NCBI GenBank assembly: GCA_965232595.1
Contig: OZ246983.1
Location: forward strand, 3,472,001 to 3,536,000
DNA from: SZUA-309 sp965232595
GTDB lineage: Bacteria; Pseudomonadota; Gammaproteobacteria; Pseudomonadales; Azotimanducaceae
DNA length: 64,000 bases
Reading direction: 5' to 3'
Part shown: positions 42,992-51,726 of the stretch, piece after piece
How positions within the stretch are numbered: position 1 is the first letter of the stretch
Layout of the letters: each line of letters opens with the position of its first letter
Translations under genes and position numbers: made by a program
The notes under the pieces: model-generated
Database searches by the model: none
Told to the model about the DNA's origin: nothing
The model's input: the letters and a program-made list of their open reading frames with translations, nothing else

Positions 42992-43006
42992 TCCCGTCTC
43001 TCCTGC

Positions 43007-44617
43007 TCAGTCGAATAGGTTGGCCAGGCGCTGCTTCATCTGGTCCGCTACGTAGAGCGCCAGCGCCTGGATGGTTCGGGTGGGGTTTACGCCTGCCGAG
43101 GTGACGAACAGGCTGCCGTCGACGACGAACAGGTTCTTCACGTCGTGACTGCGGCCCCACTCGTTGACCACCGATGTCTCCGGATCCGTTCCCATGCGCG
43201 CGGTGCCCATCAGGTGCCAGCCGCCCACCGCCAGCGGCGCTTCGGTGATCACATCGGTCGCCCCCGCGGCTTCCAGCACCTCCGTTGCCCGGGCCACGGA
43301 AAAGTTCAGCATGTCGCGGCTGTTCTGGCTCAGCGTGTAGGTGATCTTCGGCGCCGGGATGCCGTCCGGATCTTTGAGCTCCGGATCCAGCGTTACGGTG
43401 TTGTGCAGCTCGGGCAGATCTTCGCAGATAGCCACCATGCCGGTGATCCGGTTGTGCAGCTGTCGGTAGGCGTCGTGGTGTCCCGCCCCGAACGGGATCC
43501 GTCCGGAGTGCATGCCGGTCAGTGCCGTCATCACCGCGCCCCGGCCGCGCGTCATCTCGTAGGTGAAGCCGCGTACGTAGCCCCGGGCCAGGTCGGTTTC
43601 GTAAAACTCCTGGCTCCACAGGCAGTCCACCGGCCCCTGGGCGCCATCCTGCGGCGAGTCGAAGATGCCGTTGATGGACGCATAGGGATGAAACATCAGG
43701 TTGCGACCTACCAGACCGCTGCGGTTCGCCAAACCGTCGGGAAACTGGCTCGAGGTCGAGTTCAGCAGGATCCGTGGGGTGCCGACGCCATTGCTGGCGA
43801 GCACTACCACCTGAGCGGGCTGAAACTGCTCGACGCCGCCTGCGTCGTAGTAAACGACGCCATTTGCCATCCCCTGATCGTCCACGGTGATTTCCCGGAC
43901 CCGGCAACGTGTGCGCAGCTCGACGCCGGCCCGGATCGCTTCCGGCCAGTAGGTGATGTCGGAGCTCGCTTTGGCTCCCTGCGCGCAGCCGGACAGACAG
44001 CCGCCGAGGTTGATGCAGCGGTCGCGGCCTTCGTAGGGCTCGGTGGCAATCGCCGAGTCGGAAGGCCACCAGTGCCAGCCTTTGGCGTTAAAACCTCTGG
44101 CGACCGTTTCGCCGGCGCGTCCCAGGGGCAGGGGTGGCATCTGCGATGCCTTGTGCGGCTCTGCCGGGTAGGCCGGGTCCCCTTCGAGCCCGGATACCCC
44201 CATCACCCGATCGTTCTCGTCGTAGTACGGGGCCAGCGTCTCGTAGTCGATCGGCCAGTCATCGCCGACCCCGTCCAGGCTCTTCACCCGGAAGTCGGAA
44301 GGGTGAAATCTGGGGTAGTGGCCAGCGTAGAGCACGGTGCCGCCGCCAACGCCGTTGAAGTTGGCGATCTTGATCGGCGAGTCGTCGTCGTTCACCGGGT
44401 AGTCGGCGCTGGACTGGCGCCGGTTCGGGCTGAAGCTGTAGTCGCCCATGGCCTTCGACTCCCAGTCCATGCCGGAGGTGGGGTACTCGGTCGGGTTCAT
44501 CCAGTCACCCTGCTCGAAGCAGACGATGCGCATCCGCGTTTCCGCCAGGCTCCAGGCGAGCGCTGCCCCGGAAGCACCGGCGCCAATGATCAGTACGTCT
44601 ACAGGTTCTGTGGCCAC
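43007..44617 (-). CDS. GMC family FAD-dependent oxidoreductase
   Basis: 536 residues. FAD loop LIIGAGASGAALAWSLAE at the N-terminus, NFNGVGGGTVLYAGHYPRF (GMC signature 1), a GCLSGCAQGAKASSD segment, VVVLASNGVGTPRILLNS (signature 2), and the C-terminal catalytic HLMGTARMG with FVVDGSLFVTSAGVNPTRTIQALALYVAD. Oxidises an alcohol or ketone group, partnered with the subunit-3-like protein. GTG 44617 is preferred because AAGGAG (44623-44628) sits five bases upstream; ATG 44632 would place the ribosome site inside the gene. Long open frames antisense to it are compositional shadows. Confidence 0.9.
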   Translation of the reverse strand: MATEPVDVLIIGAGASGAALAWSLAETRMRIVCFEQGDWMNPTEYPTSGMDWESKAMGDYSFSPNRRQSSADYPVNDDDSPIKIANFNGVGGGTVLYAGHYPRFHPSDFRVKSLDGVGDDWPIDYETLAPYYDENDRVMGVSGLEGDPAYPAEPHKASQMPPLPLGRAGETVARGFNAKGWHWWPSDSAIATEPYEGRDRCINLGGCLSGCAQGAKASSDITYWPEAIRAGVELRTRCRVREITVDDQGMANGVVYYDAGGVEQFQPAQVVVLASNGVGTPRILLNSTSSQFPDGLANRSGLVGRNLMFHPYASINGIFDSPQDGAQGPVDCLWSQEFYETDLARGYVRGFTYEMTRGRGAVMTALTGMHSGRIPFGAGHHDAYRQLHNRITGMVAICEDLPELHNTVTLDPELKDPDGIPAPKITYTLSQNSRDMLNFSVARATEVLEAAGATDVITEAPLAVGGWHLMGTARMGTDPETSVVNEWGRSHDVKNLFVVDGSLFVTSAGVNPTRTIQALALYVADQMKQRLANLFD

Positions 44618-44686
44618 CGGGGCTCCTTGCATGAACTTCGCTCCAGGCGGCAGTATGCAGGCTGGGCTTGAGTGAGGGAACGAATC

Positions 44687-45550
44687 ATGGCGGGAGAAAG
44701 CAGCCGGGAGGTAATCACCGGGCCGGTCTGGCGCGGCGTCAACTGGTCCGCCGATGCAGGCGAGGGCAGCATCCACGACGACGAAACCGCGGAGAAGCTG
44801 GGCTTTCGCGGCGGCACCGTCGCCGGCGACATCCACATGAATCAGTTTCCACCGGTCCTGGCTGAACTCTTCGGCGACGAGTGGTTTCGAACCGGCAACC
44901 TGTCGCTCAACTTCAAGGCGGCCACCGTAGACCGCGAGCCGGTGCAGGTGTTTGCCGAGCTGCCCGCGGCAGGGGAGACCCAGACCCGGGTCTGGATGGA
45001 GCGGGATGATGGCCTGCTGGTGTGCACGGGCACCGCAGCCGTGGGCGATCACAGCCGATCCGAGCTCAGGGCGCGCGATCTGCGGCCGTGCGACCCGTCT
45101 GAGCTGAAGATTCTGAAGAACCTGAGCGCCGGCATGAGCATGGGGCACTTCGAGCTGACCCTCGATCCGACGAAGCAGTTCGAACGCTACGACCGGAACC
45201 TGATCAGCGATCCGCTGCCGGAGTACCGTTCCGGCGACAAATGGGGCGAGCCGATTGCGGCGCCCTGCACCTTCGTAGAGTACCTCTGGGGGCCGCCCAC
45301 CCAGTTCATCCGCCCGCAGGTAGGCGATGCGGTAGGCCTGTTCGGCGCCATCGAGATCGGCCACGTGGATGGCCCGTTCCTGCTCAATCAGCCCTACCAC
45401 ATCGACAGCGAGGTGGTAGCGGTTGGCCAGAGCCCGCAGACCGAGTACTTCTGGTACGACACCACGGCGAAGCGACCGGATGGAAGCCTGGTGGCCACGT
45501 TCCGGATGATGCTGCGCTTCATGAAGTCGTCCTCTGCCGAGTACGCCTGA
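44687..45550 (+). CDS. Hotdog-fold (MaoC-like) protein
   Basis: 287 residues, two hotdog-like halves. First half: DDETAEKLGFRGGTVAGDIHMNQFPPVL with the conserved G-x-V-x-G-D-IHM element that resembles the catalytic segment of MaoC-type hydratases. Second half: a hydrophobic FVEYLWGPPTQFIRPQVGDAVGLFG strand-helix unit. Probably a hydratase or thioesterase-like protein acting on an acyl-CoA. GAGGGA precedes ATG 44687 by seven bases. Divergent from the GMC gene across 69 bases and 26 bases ahead of the transporter gene, so an operon of two genes is likely. Confidence 0.75.
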   Translation: MAGESSREVITGPVWRGVNWSADAGEGSIHDDETAEKLGFRGGTVAGDIHMNQFPPVLAELFGDEWFRTGNLSLNFKAATVDREPVQVFAELPAAGETQTRVWMERDDGLLVCTGTAAVGDHSRSELRARDLRPCDPSELKILKNLSAGMSMGHFELTLDPTKQFERYDRNLISDPLPEYRSGDKWGEPIAAPCTFVEYLWGPPTQFIRPQVGDAVGLFGAIEIGHVDGPFLLNQPYHIDSEVVAVGQSPQTEYFWYDTTAKRPDGSLVATFRMMLRFMKSSSAEYA

Positions 45551-45576
45551 TCATCATCCGGAGAAGCTTGACACGC

Positions 45577-46980
45577 ATGGCAAGGCCCGAGAAGAACCCC
45601 GTTTACTGGTACTACGGCTCCGCTTCCATCGCTTTCGGTATCAAGAACAACGCGTTCAGCTATCTGCTGCTGATCTACTCGACCCAGGTGCTGGGCGTTC
45701 CCGGTTACCTTGCCGCCACGGCCCTTGCCATCGCCATGGCCTGGGACGCCGTGTCGGATCTGTTTCTGGGCCACTGGTCAGATAAAACGCAATCCCGCCT
45801 GGGTCGCCGTCATCCGTTCATGTACGCAGGGTTCATCCTGCTGCCGCTGTCCTTTTACGCCCTGTTCAACCCCATCTTCGAGCTGACGGAAGCCACCCGA
45901 TGGTGGTACCTGCTGGCGGCCGCCATTCTGATCCGCACGGCGGTGACGCTGGTTGAGGTGCCGTCGGTTGCGCTGCTGCCCGATCTGGTCAAGGACTACG
46001 ACGAGCGGAACCGCTGGCTGGCCCTGCGCCATGCCTTTGGCTGGTACGGGGGGAACGGCATTCACGTGATCAACATGGCGATCTGGGTAGGGGCAGCCGG
46101 TGTTGCCGCTCAGTCCGGCTACTCGATCTACGGCACGGCAGGTGCGCTGATCATTGCCGTCAGCATCCTGGCCTCCTCGCTCGGCACGCAGAAAGCGGCC
46201 GCCGCGATGCCGCCGCCTGCGGAGCCTTTCCGGTTCACCGAGATGTGGGTGGAGATCAAGCAGATCGCTCACTCGCTCACCAACGCCAACTTTTTCTGGC
46301 TGTTCGTCTACTCGCTGATCGTTGGCGCCGCCGCGGGCCTGTCGACGGCGCTCTACCTGTACAACGTCACTTACTTCTTCAACTTCTCGGGCCCGCAGAT
46401 CGCGGTGACCGGCTTGTTTGTGTTCGCCTCTCCTGCCATCGCCTACTTTCTCGCGCCGAGCCTTGGTCAGAAGCTGGGGAAGAAACTCACAGCGATTGCT
46501 GCGCTCATGGGCGCCATTGTTCTCTACCCGATCCCGTACCTGCTGACGCTGGCTGGTTTCTGGCCGGACTCCGGCAGCTGGGCCAGCCTGATGATCTACT
46601 CCGTTTTCGTGATGAGCGAGGTTGTCGGCTTCATCGTCGGTGGCGTGATGCTCGACTCGATGATGGCGGACGTGGTCGAAGACAGCGAAGTGAAAACCAA
46701 TCGGCGCTCCGAAGGGTTGTTCTACGCAGCCCGGAACTTCGCCGGCAAAGCTGTCAGCGCCCTCGGGATCATGCTGGCGGGGACAATCGTTTCGCTGGTT
46801 GGGATGGACGGCATCAAGACCGTCGACGACATGACGGACGGCATGCGCGCAGATCTGGCCAGCTTCTTCCTGCCCGCCTACTGCGGGCTCTACTTTCTGG
46901 CGATCTACCTGATCTCCAAGTACCGCATCGATCGCGAGACGCACAACGAAAACCTGGCGGCGCTGGCTCAGAAATCCTGA
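45577..46980 (+). CDS. GPH-family (MelB-like) cation symporter, second copy
   Basis: 467 residues with twelve helices. GPH signature DAVSDLFLGHWSDKTQSRLGRRHPFMY after helix 2 and KTNRRSEGLFYAARNF in the second half mirror the carrier at 20242-21687. The two proteins are clearly paralogous across their length, with different C-termini. Co-directional with the hotdog protein gene, 26 bases upstream, so the imported solute may feed that enzyme and the GMC oxidoreductase. GGAGAAG lies ten bases before ATG 45577; a TTG at 45568 is too close to it. Confidence 0.88.
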   Translation: MARPEKNPVYWYYGSASIAFGIKNNAFSYLLLIYSTQVLGVPGYLAATALAIAMAWDAVSDLFLGHWSDKTQSRLGRRHPFMYAGFILLPLSFYALFNPIFELTEATRWWYLLAAAILIRTAVTLVEVPSVALLPDLVKDYDERNRWLALRHAFGWYGGNGIHVINMAIWVGAAGVAAQSGYSIYGTAGALIIAVSILASSLGTQKAAAAMPPPAEPFRFTEMWVEIKQIAHSLTNANFFWLFVYSLIVGAAAGLSTALYLYNVTYFFNFSGPQIAVTGLFVFASPAIAYFLAPSLGQKLGKKLTAIAALMGAIVLYPIPYLLTLAGFWPDSGSWASLMIYSVFVMSEVVGFIVGGVMLDSMMADVVEDSEVKTNRRSEGLFYAARNFAGKAVSALGIMLAGTIVSLVGMDGIKTVDDMTDGMRADLASFFLPAYCGLYFLAIYLISKYRIDRETHNENLAALAQKS

Positions 46981-47012
46981 TCTGGCCGGTCTTTTCGCGG
47001 TGTAAGCCCGAT

Positions 47013-47507
47013 TCAGAAATCCGCTGGAATCGGACAATCCGTGCAGACACGGTTGTCGCACAGGCGGCAGAGCGTTCGCCGCTCCATATCCGTCGCGTCC
47101 AGTGAAGACAGCATCTTGTGCAGCAGCGATTGCAGCGTGGCCTGCTCGGAGTCAGTCAGCGGCTCGATGAACGTCTCGATAGCCGCCAGGCGCTCCTTGA
47201 GGATCTGCTCGCGGAGCGCTTTGCCACGTCTGGTGGCGTACAGGGCAGTTTCCCGTTTGTCTTCTCCTGCGCGGCGCGTGACGAGGCCATCGGCGACAAG
47301 ACGGTCGACCAGACGGACCGTGCCGGAGTGCGATAGCCCCAGCACCCGGCGCAGCTGATCATTGGTCGGGCCAAGGTCGTAGCCGATCACCACCAGCGCG
47401 GCGGGGGTTTCTCCTGCGTGCTTCAGGATCTCGCGGGCGCTTTCCCCGATCCGATCGGAAACCGCGAGCCCGATGACGCCCAGTAGGTTTGAAGTCTGTT
47501 TGGTCAT
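47013..47507 (-). CDS. MarR-type regulator with C-terminal four-cysteine tail
   Basis: 164 residues. A winged helix is seen: LGPTNDQLRRVLGLSHSGTVRLVDRLVADGLVTRR then the wing REDKRET-type segment (GEDKRETALYATRRG). After the dimerisation helices, the tail has C147-x2-C150-x4-C155-x2-C158 (CRLCDNRVCTDCP), a possible zinc or iron-sulphur site not usual in MarR proteins. The start at 47507 leaves the DNA-binding domain intact; longer reading upstream crosses the operators. Likely autoregulated through the two palindromes at 47553-47592, and likely controls the divergent DUF3237 gene. Confidence 0.88.
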   Translation of the reverse strand: MTKQTSNLLGVIGLAVSDRIGESAREILKHAGETPAALVVIGYDLGPTNDQLRRVLGLSHSGTVRLVDRLVADGLVTRRAGEDKRETALYATRRGKALREQILKERLAAIETFIEPLTDSEQATLQSLLHKMLSSLDATDMERRTLCRLCDNRVCTDCPIPADF

Positions 47508-47544
47508 GGGTTCCAACCTATGGCGGGCTCGCCTGCGTTTCAAC

Positions 47545-47592
47545 TTGACAATATGTGCGCAATGCACATTTAATATGTGTGTTATGCACATA
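47545..47592 (+). promoter_or_regulatory. Promoter with twin MarR operators
   Basis: A perfect -35 TTGACA (47545-47550) and a -10-like TTTAAT (47569-47574, 18-bp spacer) face the DUF3237 gene. A 17-bp inverted repeat, ATGTGC-N5-GCACAT (47553-47569), fills the spacer and reaches the edge of the -10; a second, ATGTGT-N5-GCACAT (47575-47591), lies over the expected transcription start. The two are 22 bp apart, about two helical turns. Occupancy would block RNA polymerase, consistent with repression by the adjacent MarR protein. Confidence 0.8.
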
Positions 47593-47667
47593 GTGTCGAC
47601 CATAGACTGGTTAACTGTTGCCGGTTCGACGGTGCTGGGCCACAACTGCTTGAGAGGAGAGATCTGA

Positions 47668-48174
47668 ATGCTCGACAGCCTGAGATACAACGCAGCCGAT
47701 TGGGACGCGGAAGCGCCGCCTGATCTCGAGTTTCTGTTCGAAGCGCGGGTCCAGCTGCACCTGCCGCCGATGGACGTTGGCGCCATGTCGGTGATCTTTC
47801 TGGTCAAGGGCGGGGCGTTCGAGGGCCCGCATCTGCGTGGCCGCGTGGTCCCCGATGCCGGCGCCGACTGGATTCGGATCCGCCCGGATGGCTCCGGAAT
47901 GCTGGATGTCCGGTTCTGCCTCGAAACGCATGACAACGCGCTGCTGTATGTGCACTGGGAAGGGCGGGTCTGGACGGCACCTGAGGACGCGGAGTACGCG
48001 TTCGATGTGCAGAAGCCGGACGATCCGGCCGGTGCCTGGCGCTACTACTTCCGCGCGGCGCCGCAGTTCGAAACGGGGGACGAACGCTACGCCTGGCTCA
48101 ACAACATCGTTGCGGTCTCAAAATCGAGAACCGGAGATGGCGGGCCGATCCATCGCGTTTACGCGGTGAGGTAA
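47668..48174 (+). CDS. DUF3237 family protein
   Basis: 168 residues. FEARVQLHLPP, IFLVKGGAFEGPHLRGRVVPDAGADWIRIRPDGSGMLDVRFCLETHDNALLYV follow the DUF3237 pattern (GG-x-FEGP-x-LxGxVxPGGADW and RPDG). A beta-barrel-like cytosolic protein of unknown function that often sits near catabolic genes. GAGAGGAGAG is seven bases upstream of ATG 47668. Its promoter carries the MarR operators, so it is probably the target of that regulator. Convergent with the sulfotransferase gene, with 30 bases between stops. Confidence 0.85.
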   Translation: MLDSLRYNAADWDAEAPPDLEFLFEARVQLHLPPMDVGAMSVIFLVKGGAFEGPHLRGRVVPDAGADWIRIRPDGSGMLDVRFCLETHDNALLYVHWEGRVWTAPEDAEYAFDVQKPDDPAGAWRYYFRAAPQFETGDERYAWLNNIVAVSKSRTGDGGPIHRVYAVR

Positions 48175-48204
48175 AGAGTCGCATCGAGCGTACGGGTAGC
48201 GCCG

Positions 48205-48951
48205 TCAGTCGGCGTAACCCGTCTCCGCTCTGAACCGCGCTGCCCACTCCAGGCTGAGCGCGTCCGCCATGCGCAGATTCGGAGATCGTGTCGGCGCGGC
48301 GGGAGAGGGCGCGCCGACGAAGCTCAGCACGCGCCGGGTGATCCTGTCTCCATTCTCGGCCAGGTCTTCGTACTCCACCCGCAGAGGATCGACCCGGTTT
48401 CGTTCGAACCAGGATGCCCAGGCAGCGTTGTGTGACTCCGACTCCGCAACAAACTGCTCGAGCCGTTCTCGATCGTAGGTGACGTCGGCGCTGTCGGCGG
48501 AAGCGAGGTCCGATCTGCTGGTGACGTGCCAGACGTTGGTCTGCTCGGCCCGCAGTCGGGAGATGGCCTGCGCCAGCCTGTCGCGTCTGTGCAGGTAGAC
48601 GAACTTCACAGGCCCGAATGCCTGCTCCAGCATCTTTTGGTCGCTGCCGCTCAAGCCCAGCTCCTGGAGGCGATCAATCAGCTCGCTCAGGGTTTCCCAC
48701 ATGATGCGCACAGCGAACAGGCCGTTTGCGCTCGTGCCCTGGTTCAACACGCAGTCCAGATAGCCCTGAAAAGCGACTGAGCCGTCCGGCTGAAGGATGC
48801 CCCACGCCGCCGCTCTCGAGTCGTAATCCTGGGCGCGAAAATAGGACTCCGGCCTGCCCGCACAACCGGTTGACTGCAACAGTGAGCAGAGCAGCGTGCT
48901 GCCTGTTCGAGGGGTGCTGCAGAGCACGTAGGATCTGGCTGGCGGGCTCAT
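48205..48951 (-). CDS. Stf0-type sulfotransferase
   Basis: 248 residues. The 5'-phosphosulfate loop is CSTPRTGSTLLCSLL near the N-terminus; a 3'-phosphate-binding segment is KFVYLHRRDRLAQAISRLRAEQTNVWH. Size and order match the Stf0 (trehalose 2-sulfotransferase-like) family, which moves sulfate from PAPS to a sugar or lipid hydroxyl. Acceptor unknown. Monocistronic, divergent from a membrane protein across 90 bases. Confidence 0.88.
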   Translation of the reverse strand: MSPPARSYVLCSTPRTGSTLLCSLLQSTGCAGRPESYFRAQDYDSRAAAWGILQPDGSVAFQGYLDCVLNQGTSANGLFAVRIMWETLSELIDRLQELGLSGSDQKMLEQAFGPVKFVYLHRRDRLAQAISRLRAEQTNVWHVTSRSDLASADSADVTYDRERLEQFVAESESHNAAWASWFERNRVDPLRVEYEDLAENGDRITRRVLSFVGAPSPAAPTRSPNLRMADALSLEWAARFRAETGYAD

Positions 48952-49041
48952 CGGCTGTCAGCTTGGGTGCCGTTTCTTCTTGACGTGTGATTCACGATAC
49001 CAGCCTTAGCGTCTCACGACGTTTCTGCACGAGCGTCTGGA

Positions 49042-49878
49042 ATGGCCGTCATCACGTCATCAACGGCTGAGCGATCAGCGCCTTTCTGGCCTGCCGGCCA
49101 GCGGCTGATCCTGCCCCTGCTTCTCCGCCACCGGGCCTGGGCGGCCGCCGGCGGTGCGTTCGCGTTGCTGGCAGTAATGTGTCTGGGCCTGGGCGTGGTC
49201 GATGACAGAACGATTAATGGCGTCTCGGTCTGGAACAAGCCCTTCAAGTTTGCCCTGTCGACCGCCGTCTACTTCGCGACGCTGGCCTGGTTCGCGCCGC
49301 TGCTGAAGCCGGGTTTCTTCGCGACGCTGGCCGGACGAACGCTCACCTGGTTGCCGATCGTCTGCGCGGCGTTGGAAGTGGCCTACATCACGGTTCAGGG
49401 AGCGCTCGGCCAGGCGTCCCACTTCAACACCAGCACGCCGTTCCATGCCGCCATGTACTCGGCGATGGCGGTCGGCGCGTTCGGCATGGTCGGCGTTTGC
49501 GCCTGGATGGCCCTGCTGCTGTTCGTCCGGCATGGGACGCGTGATGTCTACGCGTTCGCCGTGGCGGTCGGGCTGCTGATGACCTGCCTGTTGGGCGGTG
49601 GGTTCGGTACCTACCTCGGCGGCCAGGAGAACCACTGGGTGGGCGGCTCTAAAAGCGACGCCAACGGCAGCTGGCTGTTCAATTGGTCCACAGAGGGTGG
49701 CGATCTGCGGGTGGCCCACTTCTTCGGCATTCATGCCATGCAGGTGATCCCGCTGGTCGGCCAGGCGGCTCGCGGCCACGGATCGGGGACTGCCATCGTC
49801 TCGGTCGTTGCTCTGCTTTACGCGGTGTTTTCCTCCGCAACCTTCCTCCAGGCGGTGCTCGGCCAGCCGTTCGTCTAG
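49042..49878 (+). CDS. Polytopic membrane protein of unknown function
   Basis: 278 residues, about seven hydrophobic helices (WAAAGGAFALLAVMCLGLGV; FALSTAVYFATLAWFAPLL; WLPIVCAALEVAYITVQGAL; and so on). A conserved-looking loop INGVSVWNKPFKFALS and a His-rich segment VAHFFGIHAMQVIPL in the last part give it character, but I recognise no family. ATG 49042 has only weak ribosome-site support. Convergent with the SDR gene, with 21 bases between stops. Confidence 0.7.
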   Translation: MAVITSSTAERSAPFWPAGQRLILPLLLRHRAWAAAGGAFALLAVMCLGLGVVDDRTINGVSVWNKPFKFALSTAVYFATLAWFAPLLKPGFFATLAGRTLTWLPIVCAALEVAYITVQGALGQASHFNTSTPFHAAMYSAMAVGAFGMVGVCAWMALLLFVRHGTRDVYAFAVAVGLLMTCLLGGGFGTYLGGQENHWVGGSKSDANGSWLFNWSTEGGDLRVAHFFGIHAMQVIPLVGQAARGHGSGTAIVSVVALLYAVFSSATFLQAVLGQPFV

Positions 49879-49899
49879 AGCCCGGGCGAGCAGCCCGGA

Positions 49900-50682
49900 T
49901 CAGAAATTGGCGTAGCCGCCGTCGATCAGGAACGTCTCCGCGGTGTGATAGCTGGACGCCGAGCTCATTATGTAGATCGCGATGGCGGCAAAATCCTCCG
50001 GCTGCCCCCAACGCCGCATGGGGATACGTTTGCTGACGTTGCTGACGAACTTTTCGTTGCCGAACGCCCCTTCCGTCATTTCCGTTTCGATCCAGCCGGG
50101 CAGCAGGGTGTGCGCGGTCACCCCGTAGCGCGCGTACTCCACCGCAAGTGCTTTCGCCATTGAGATCAGGCCGCCTTTGGCAGCCGCGTAGTGCTCACCG
50201 CGCGCCTGGCCGGAGACGGCAGCCAGGCTGGCGGTACCTACCAGCCGCCCGAACGGATCGCCTGCTTCCGCTCGTTCCCGCATGTGCTTCGCTGCAGCGC
50301 GGAAGGTATAGAAGACGCCGGACTGATTGACGCCGATGATCCGGTCCCACTCTTCGCGGCTCATGTCATCGAAGCCGGTGCCGCGGCTGCCGACGCCCGC
50401 ATTGGCGAAGCAGCCATCCACGCGGCCGTGCGCTGCGAGCGTAGCGGCGAAACTGTCGTTCACCGCCTGCTCATCCGACACGTCGCAGACCTGCGCGGTG
50501 ACTTTCGGGCCGATGTCTTTGAGGCTTGCCAGGGCCCGCTCGTTCTTCTCCGGATTGGTGCCCCAGAGCGAAACCTCGGCGCCTGACTCCACCAGGCCGC
50601 GGGCCATGCCGAGGCCGATGCCGCCGTTACCGCCGGTGATGAGGGCCACCCGTCCAGTTAAATCAAAAGGTTGAAAAGCCAT
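49900..50682 (-). CDS. SDR family oxidoreductase
   Basis: 260 residues. Cofactor loop TGGNGGIG (16-23), N-A-G at 94-96, catalytic S152, Y165 and K169 (HYAAAKGG), and PGWIETEMTEG after the last strand. Fits a FabG/gluconate 5-dehydrogenase-like reductase. It shows no close resemblance to the SDR at 41722 beyond family motifs. Lies 31 bases downstream of the DUF3667 gene on the same strand. Confidence 0.92.
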   Translation of the reverse strand: MAFQPFDLTGRVALITGGNGGIGLGMARGLVESGAEVSLWGTNPEKNERALASLKDIGPKVTAQVCDVSDEQAVNDSFAATLAAHGRVDGCFANAGVGSRGTGFDDMSREEWDRIIGVNQSGVFYTFRAAAKHMRERAEAGDPFGRLVGTASLAAVSGQARGEHYAAAKGGLISMAKALAVEYARYGVTAHTLLPGWIETEMTEGAFGNEKFVSNVSKRIPMRRWGQPEDFAAIAIYIMSSASSYHTAETFLIDGGYANF

Positions 50683-50713
50683 AGTAACTTCCTGATTGGC
50701 AATGATTTTTTGG

Positions 50714-51673
50714 TCAAACCTGGATCACCGTCACCGCCAGCACCAGGACGAACGCGGTGGGCATGAGCAGCACGAAGTAAAAGCTCAGGAGACCGCCGAA
50801 CTTCAGCAGCGTCACCAGCCTGCCTTCAGCAAAGTAGCGTCTGAGCGCCAGGTAGTGGTAGGCGAAGATCCAGATCGTCAGGCACGAAGCGGCGATCTCT
50901 ATGGCTTCGTAGAGCCAGCCGGTTGCCGAGTCGTTGGTCAGCAGCATCTGCATCATGAACACGATGTAGACGAAGGTGTGCAGATGGGTCGAGAAGACGA
51001 GATTCTCAACGTAGTAGCGCTTCCGGAACGGGTAAAACAGTTTCAGCAGCAGCGCGTACACGGGCAGCATCACCAGCATGGCCACGCCGAGATTGTCCAT
51101 GAACTGCCGGATCACCGACCCGGGCTCGTACAGCGCGTCCACCGCCTCGCCGAGCAGGAACACCAGGGCCGGGTCCGGCGTCCCGCCTTCTTCCTGGGTG
51201 AGGCCGCTGGCGATCTGCAGCAGGATCAGCCTGGCGATGGAGTTGTCCGAGCGGTTGAGAATCTCTTCAGCTCGACGGGCGCGTGGCTCGCTCAGGAGCG
51301 ACAGCAGAACTCTCGGATCGGCGTTCTCCACCTCTTCCACCTGCACCTGAACCTGCGGTCGGTCCGGATCCTCGCCGACGCTCACATCGGTGCCGAGGCT
51401 CAAGAAAAAGAAAAACAGGATGCTGGTGAACAGATACAGCCGGATGGGAGAAACGTAGCTTGCCCGGCGATTGTTGGAGAACTCGAGGGCAAGAGCGCCG
51501 GGTTTGAACAGCAGCAGCTTCAGGGTGCGTACCAGCCGGGAGTCCAGCTCGAACGCCTCGCGAAGCAGCTCGCTCACCAGCGGCGGCAAAGCCCGCTGGT
51601 AATTCCGGTCGTTCTGGCCGCAGCGACTGCAGTAGGGACCAGACCGCTCGGCACCGCAGTTGGCGCAATGCAT
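50714..51673 (-). CDS. DUF3667 membrane protein with N-terminal zinc ribbon
   Basis: 319 residues. The start has a double CxxC zinc ribbon (C3, C6, C15, C18 in HCANCGAERSGPYCSRCGQ), then LVRTLKLLLFKPGALALEFSNNRRASYVSPIRLYLFTSILFFF, the DUF3667 signature, and further helices at the C-terminal half. Function unknown. Upstream GTG 51688 is possible, but ATG 51673 has TAGG in range and matches homologues beginning at the ribbon. Confidence 0.88.
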   Translation of the reverse strand: MHCANCGAERSGPYCSRCGQNDRNYQRALPPLVSELLREAFELDSRLVRTLKLLLFKPGALALEFSNNRRASYVSPIRLYLFTSILFFFFLSLGTDVSVGEDPDRPQVQVQVEEVENADPRVLLSLLSEPRARRAEEILNRSDNSIARLILLQIASGLTQEEGGTPDPALVFLLGEAVDALYEPGSVIRQFMDNLGVAMLVMLPVYALLLKLFYPFRKRYYVENLVFSTHLHTFVYIVFMMQMLLTNDSATGWLYEAIEIAASCLTIWIFAYHYLALRRYFAEGRLVTLLKFGGLLSFYFVLLMPTAFVLVLAVTVIQV

Positions 51674-51726
51674 GAGCCTATTTTGCACGGTTATACTGGT
51701 CAGTCACGCTATCTGGGGGGATAGAT

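Noticed and set aside
43145..44671. Long open reading frame antisense to the GMC oxidoreductase (508 codons)
   Set aside because: Translation is Arg/Val/His-rich with no family motif; the opposite strand encodes a complete GMC enzyme. A GC-rich codon shadow.
49882..49898. GC hairpin (CCGGGC, 5-base loop, GCCCGG) between the stops at 49878 and 49900
   Set aside because: Position is right for a terminator but the stem is only six pairs and neither strand has a T-tract, so it was not listed as a feature.
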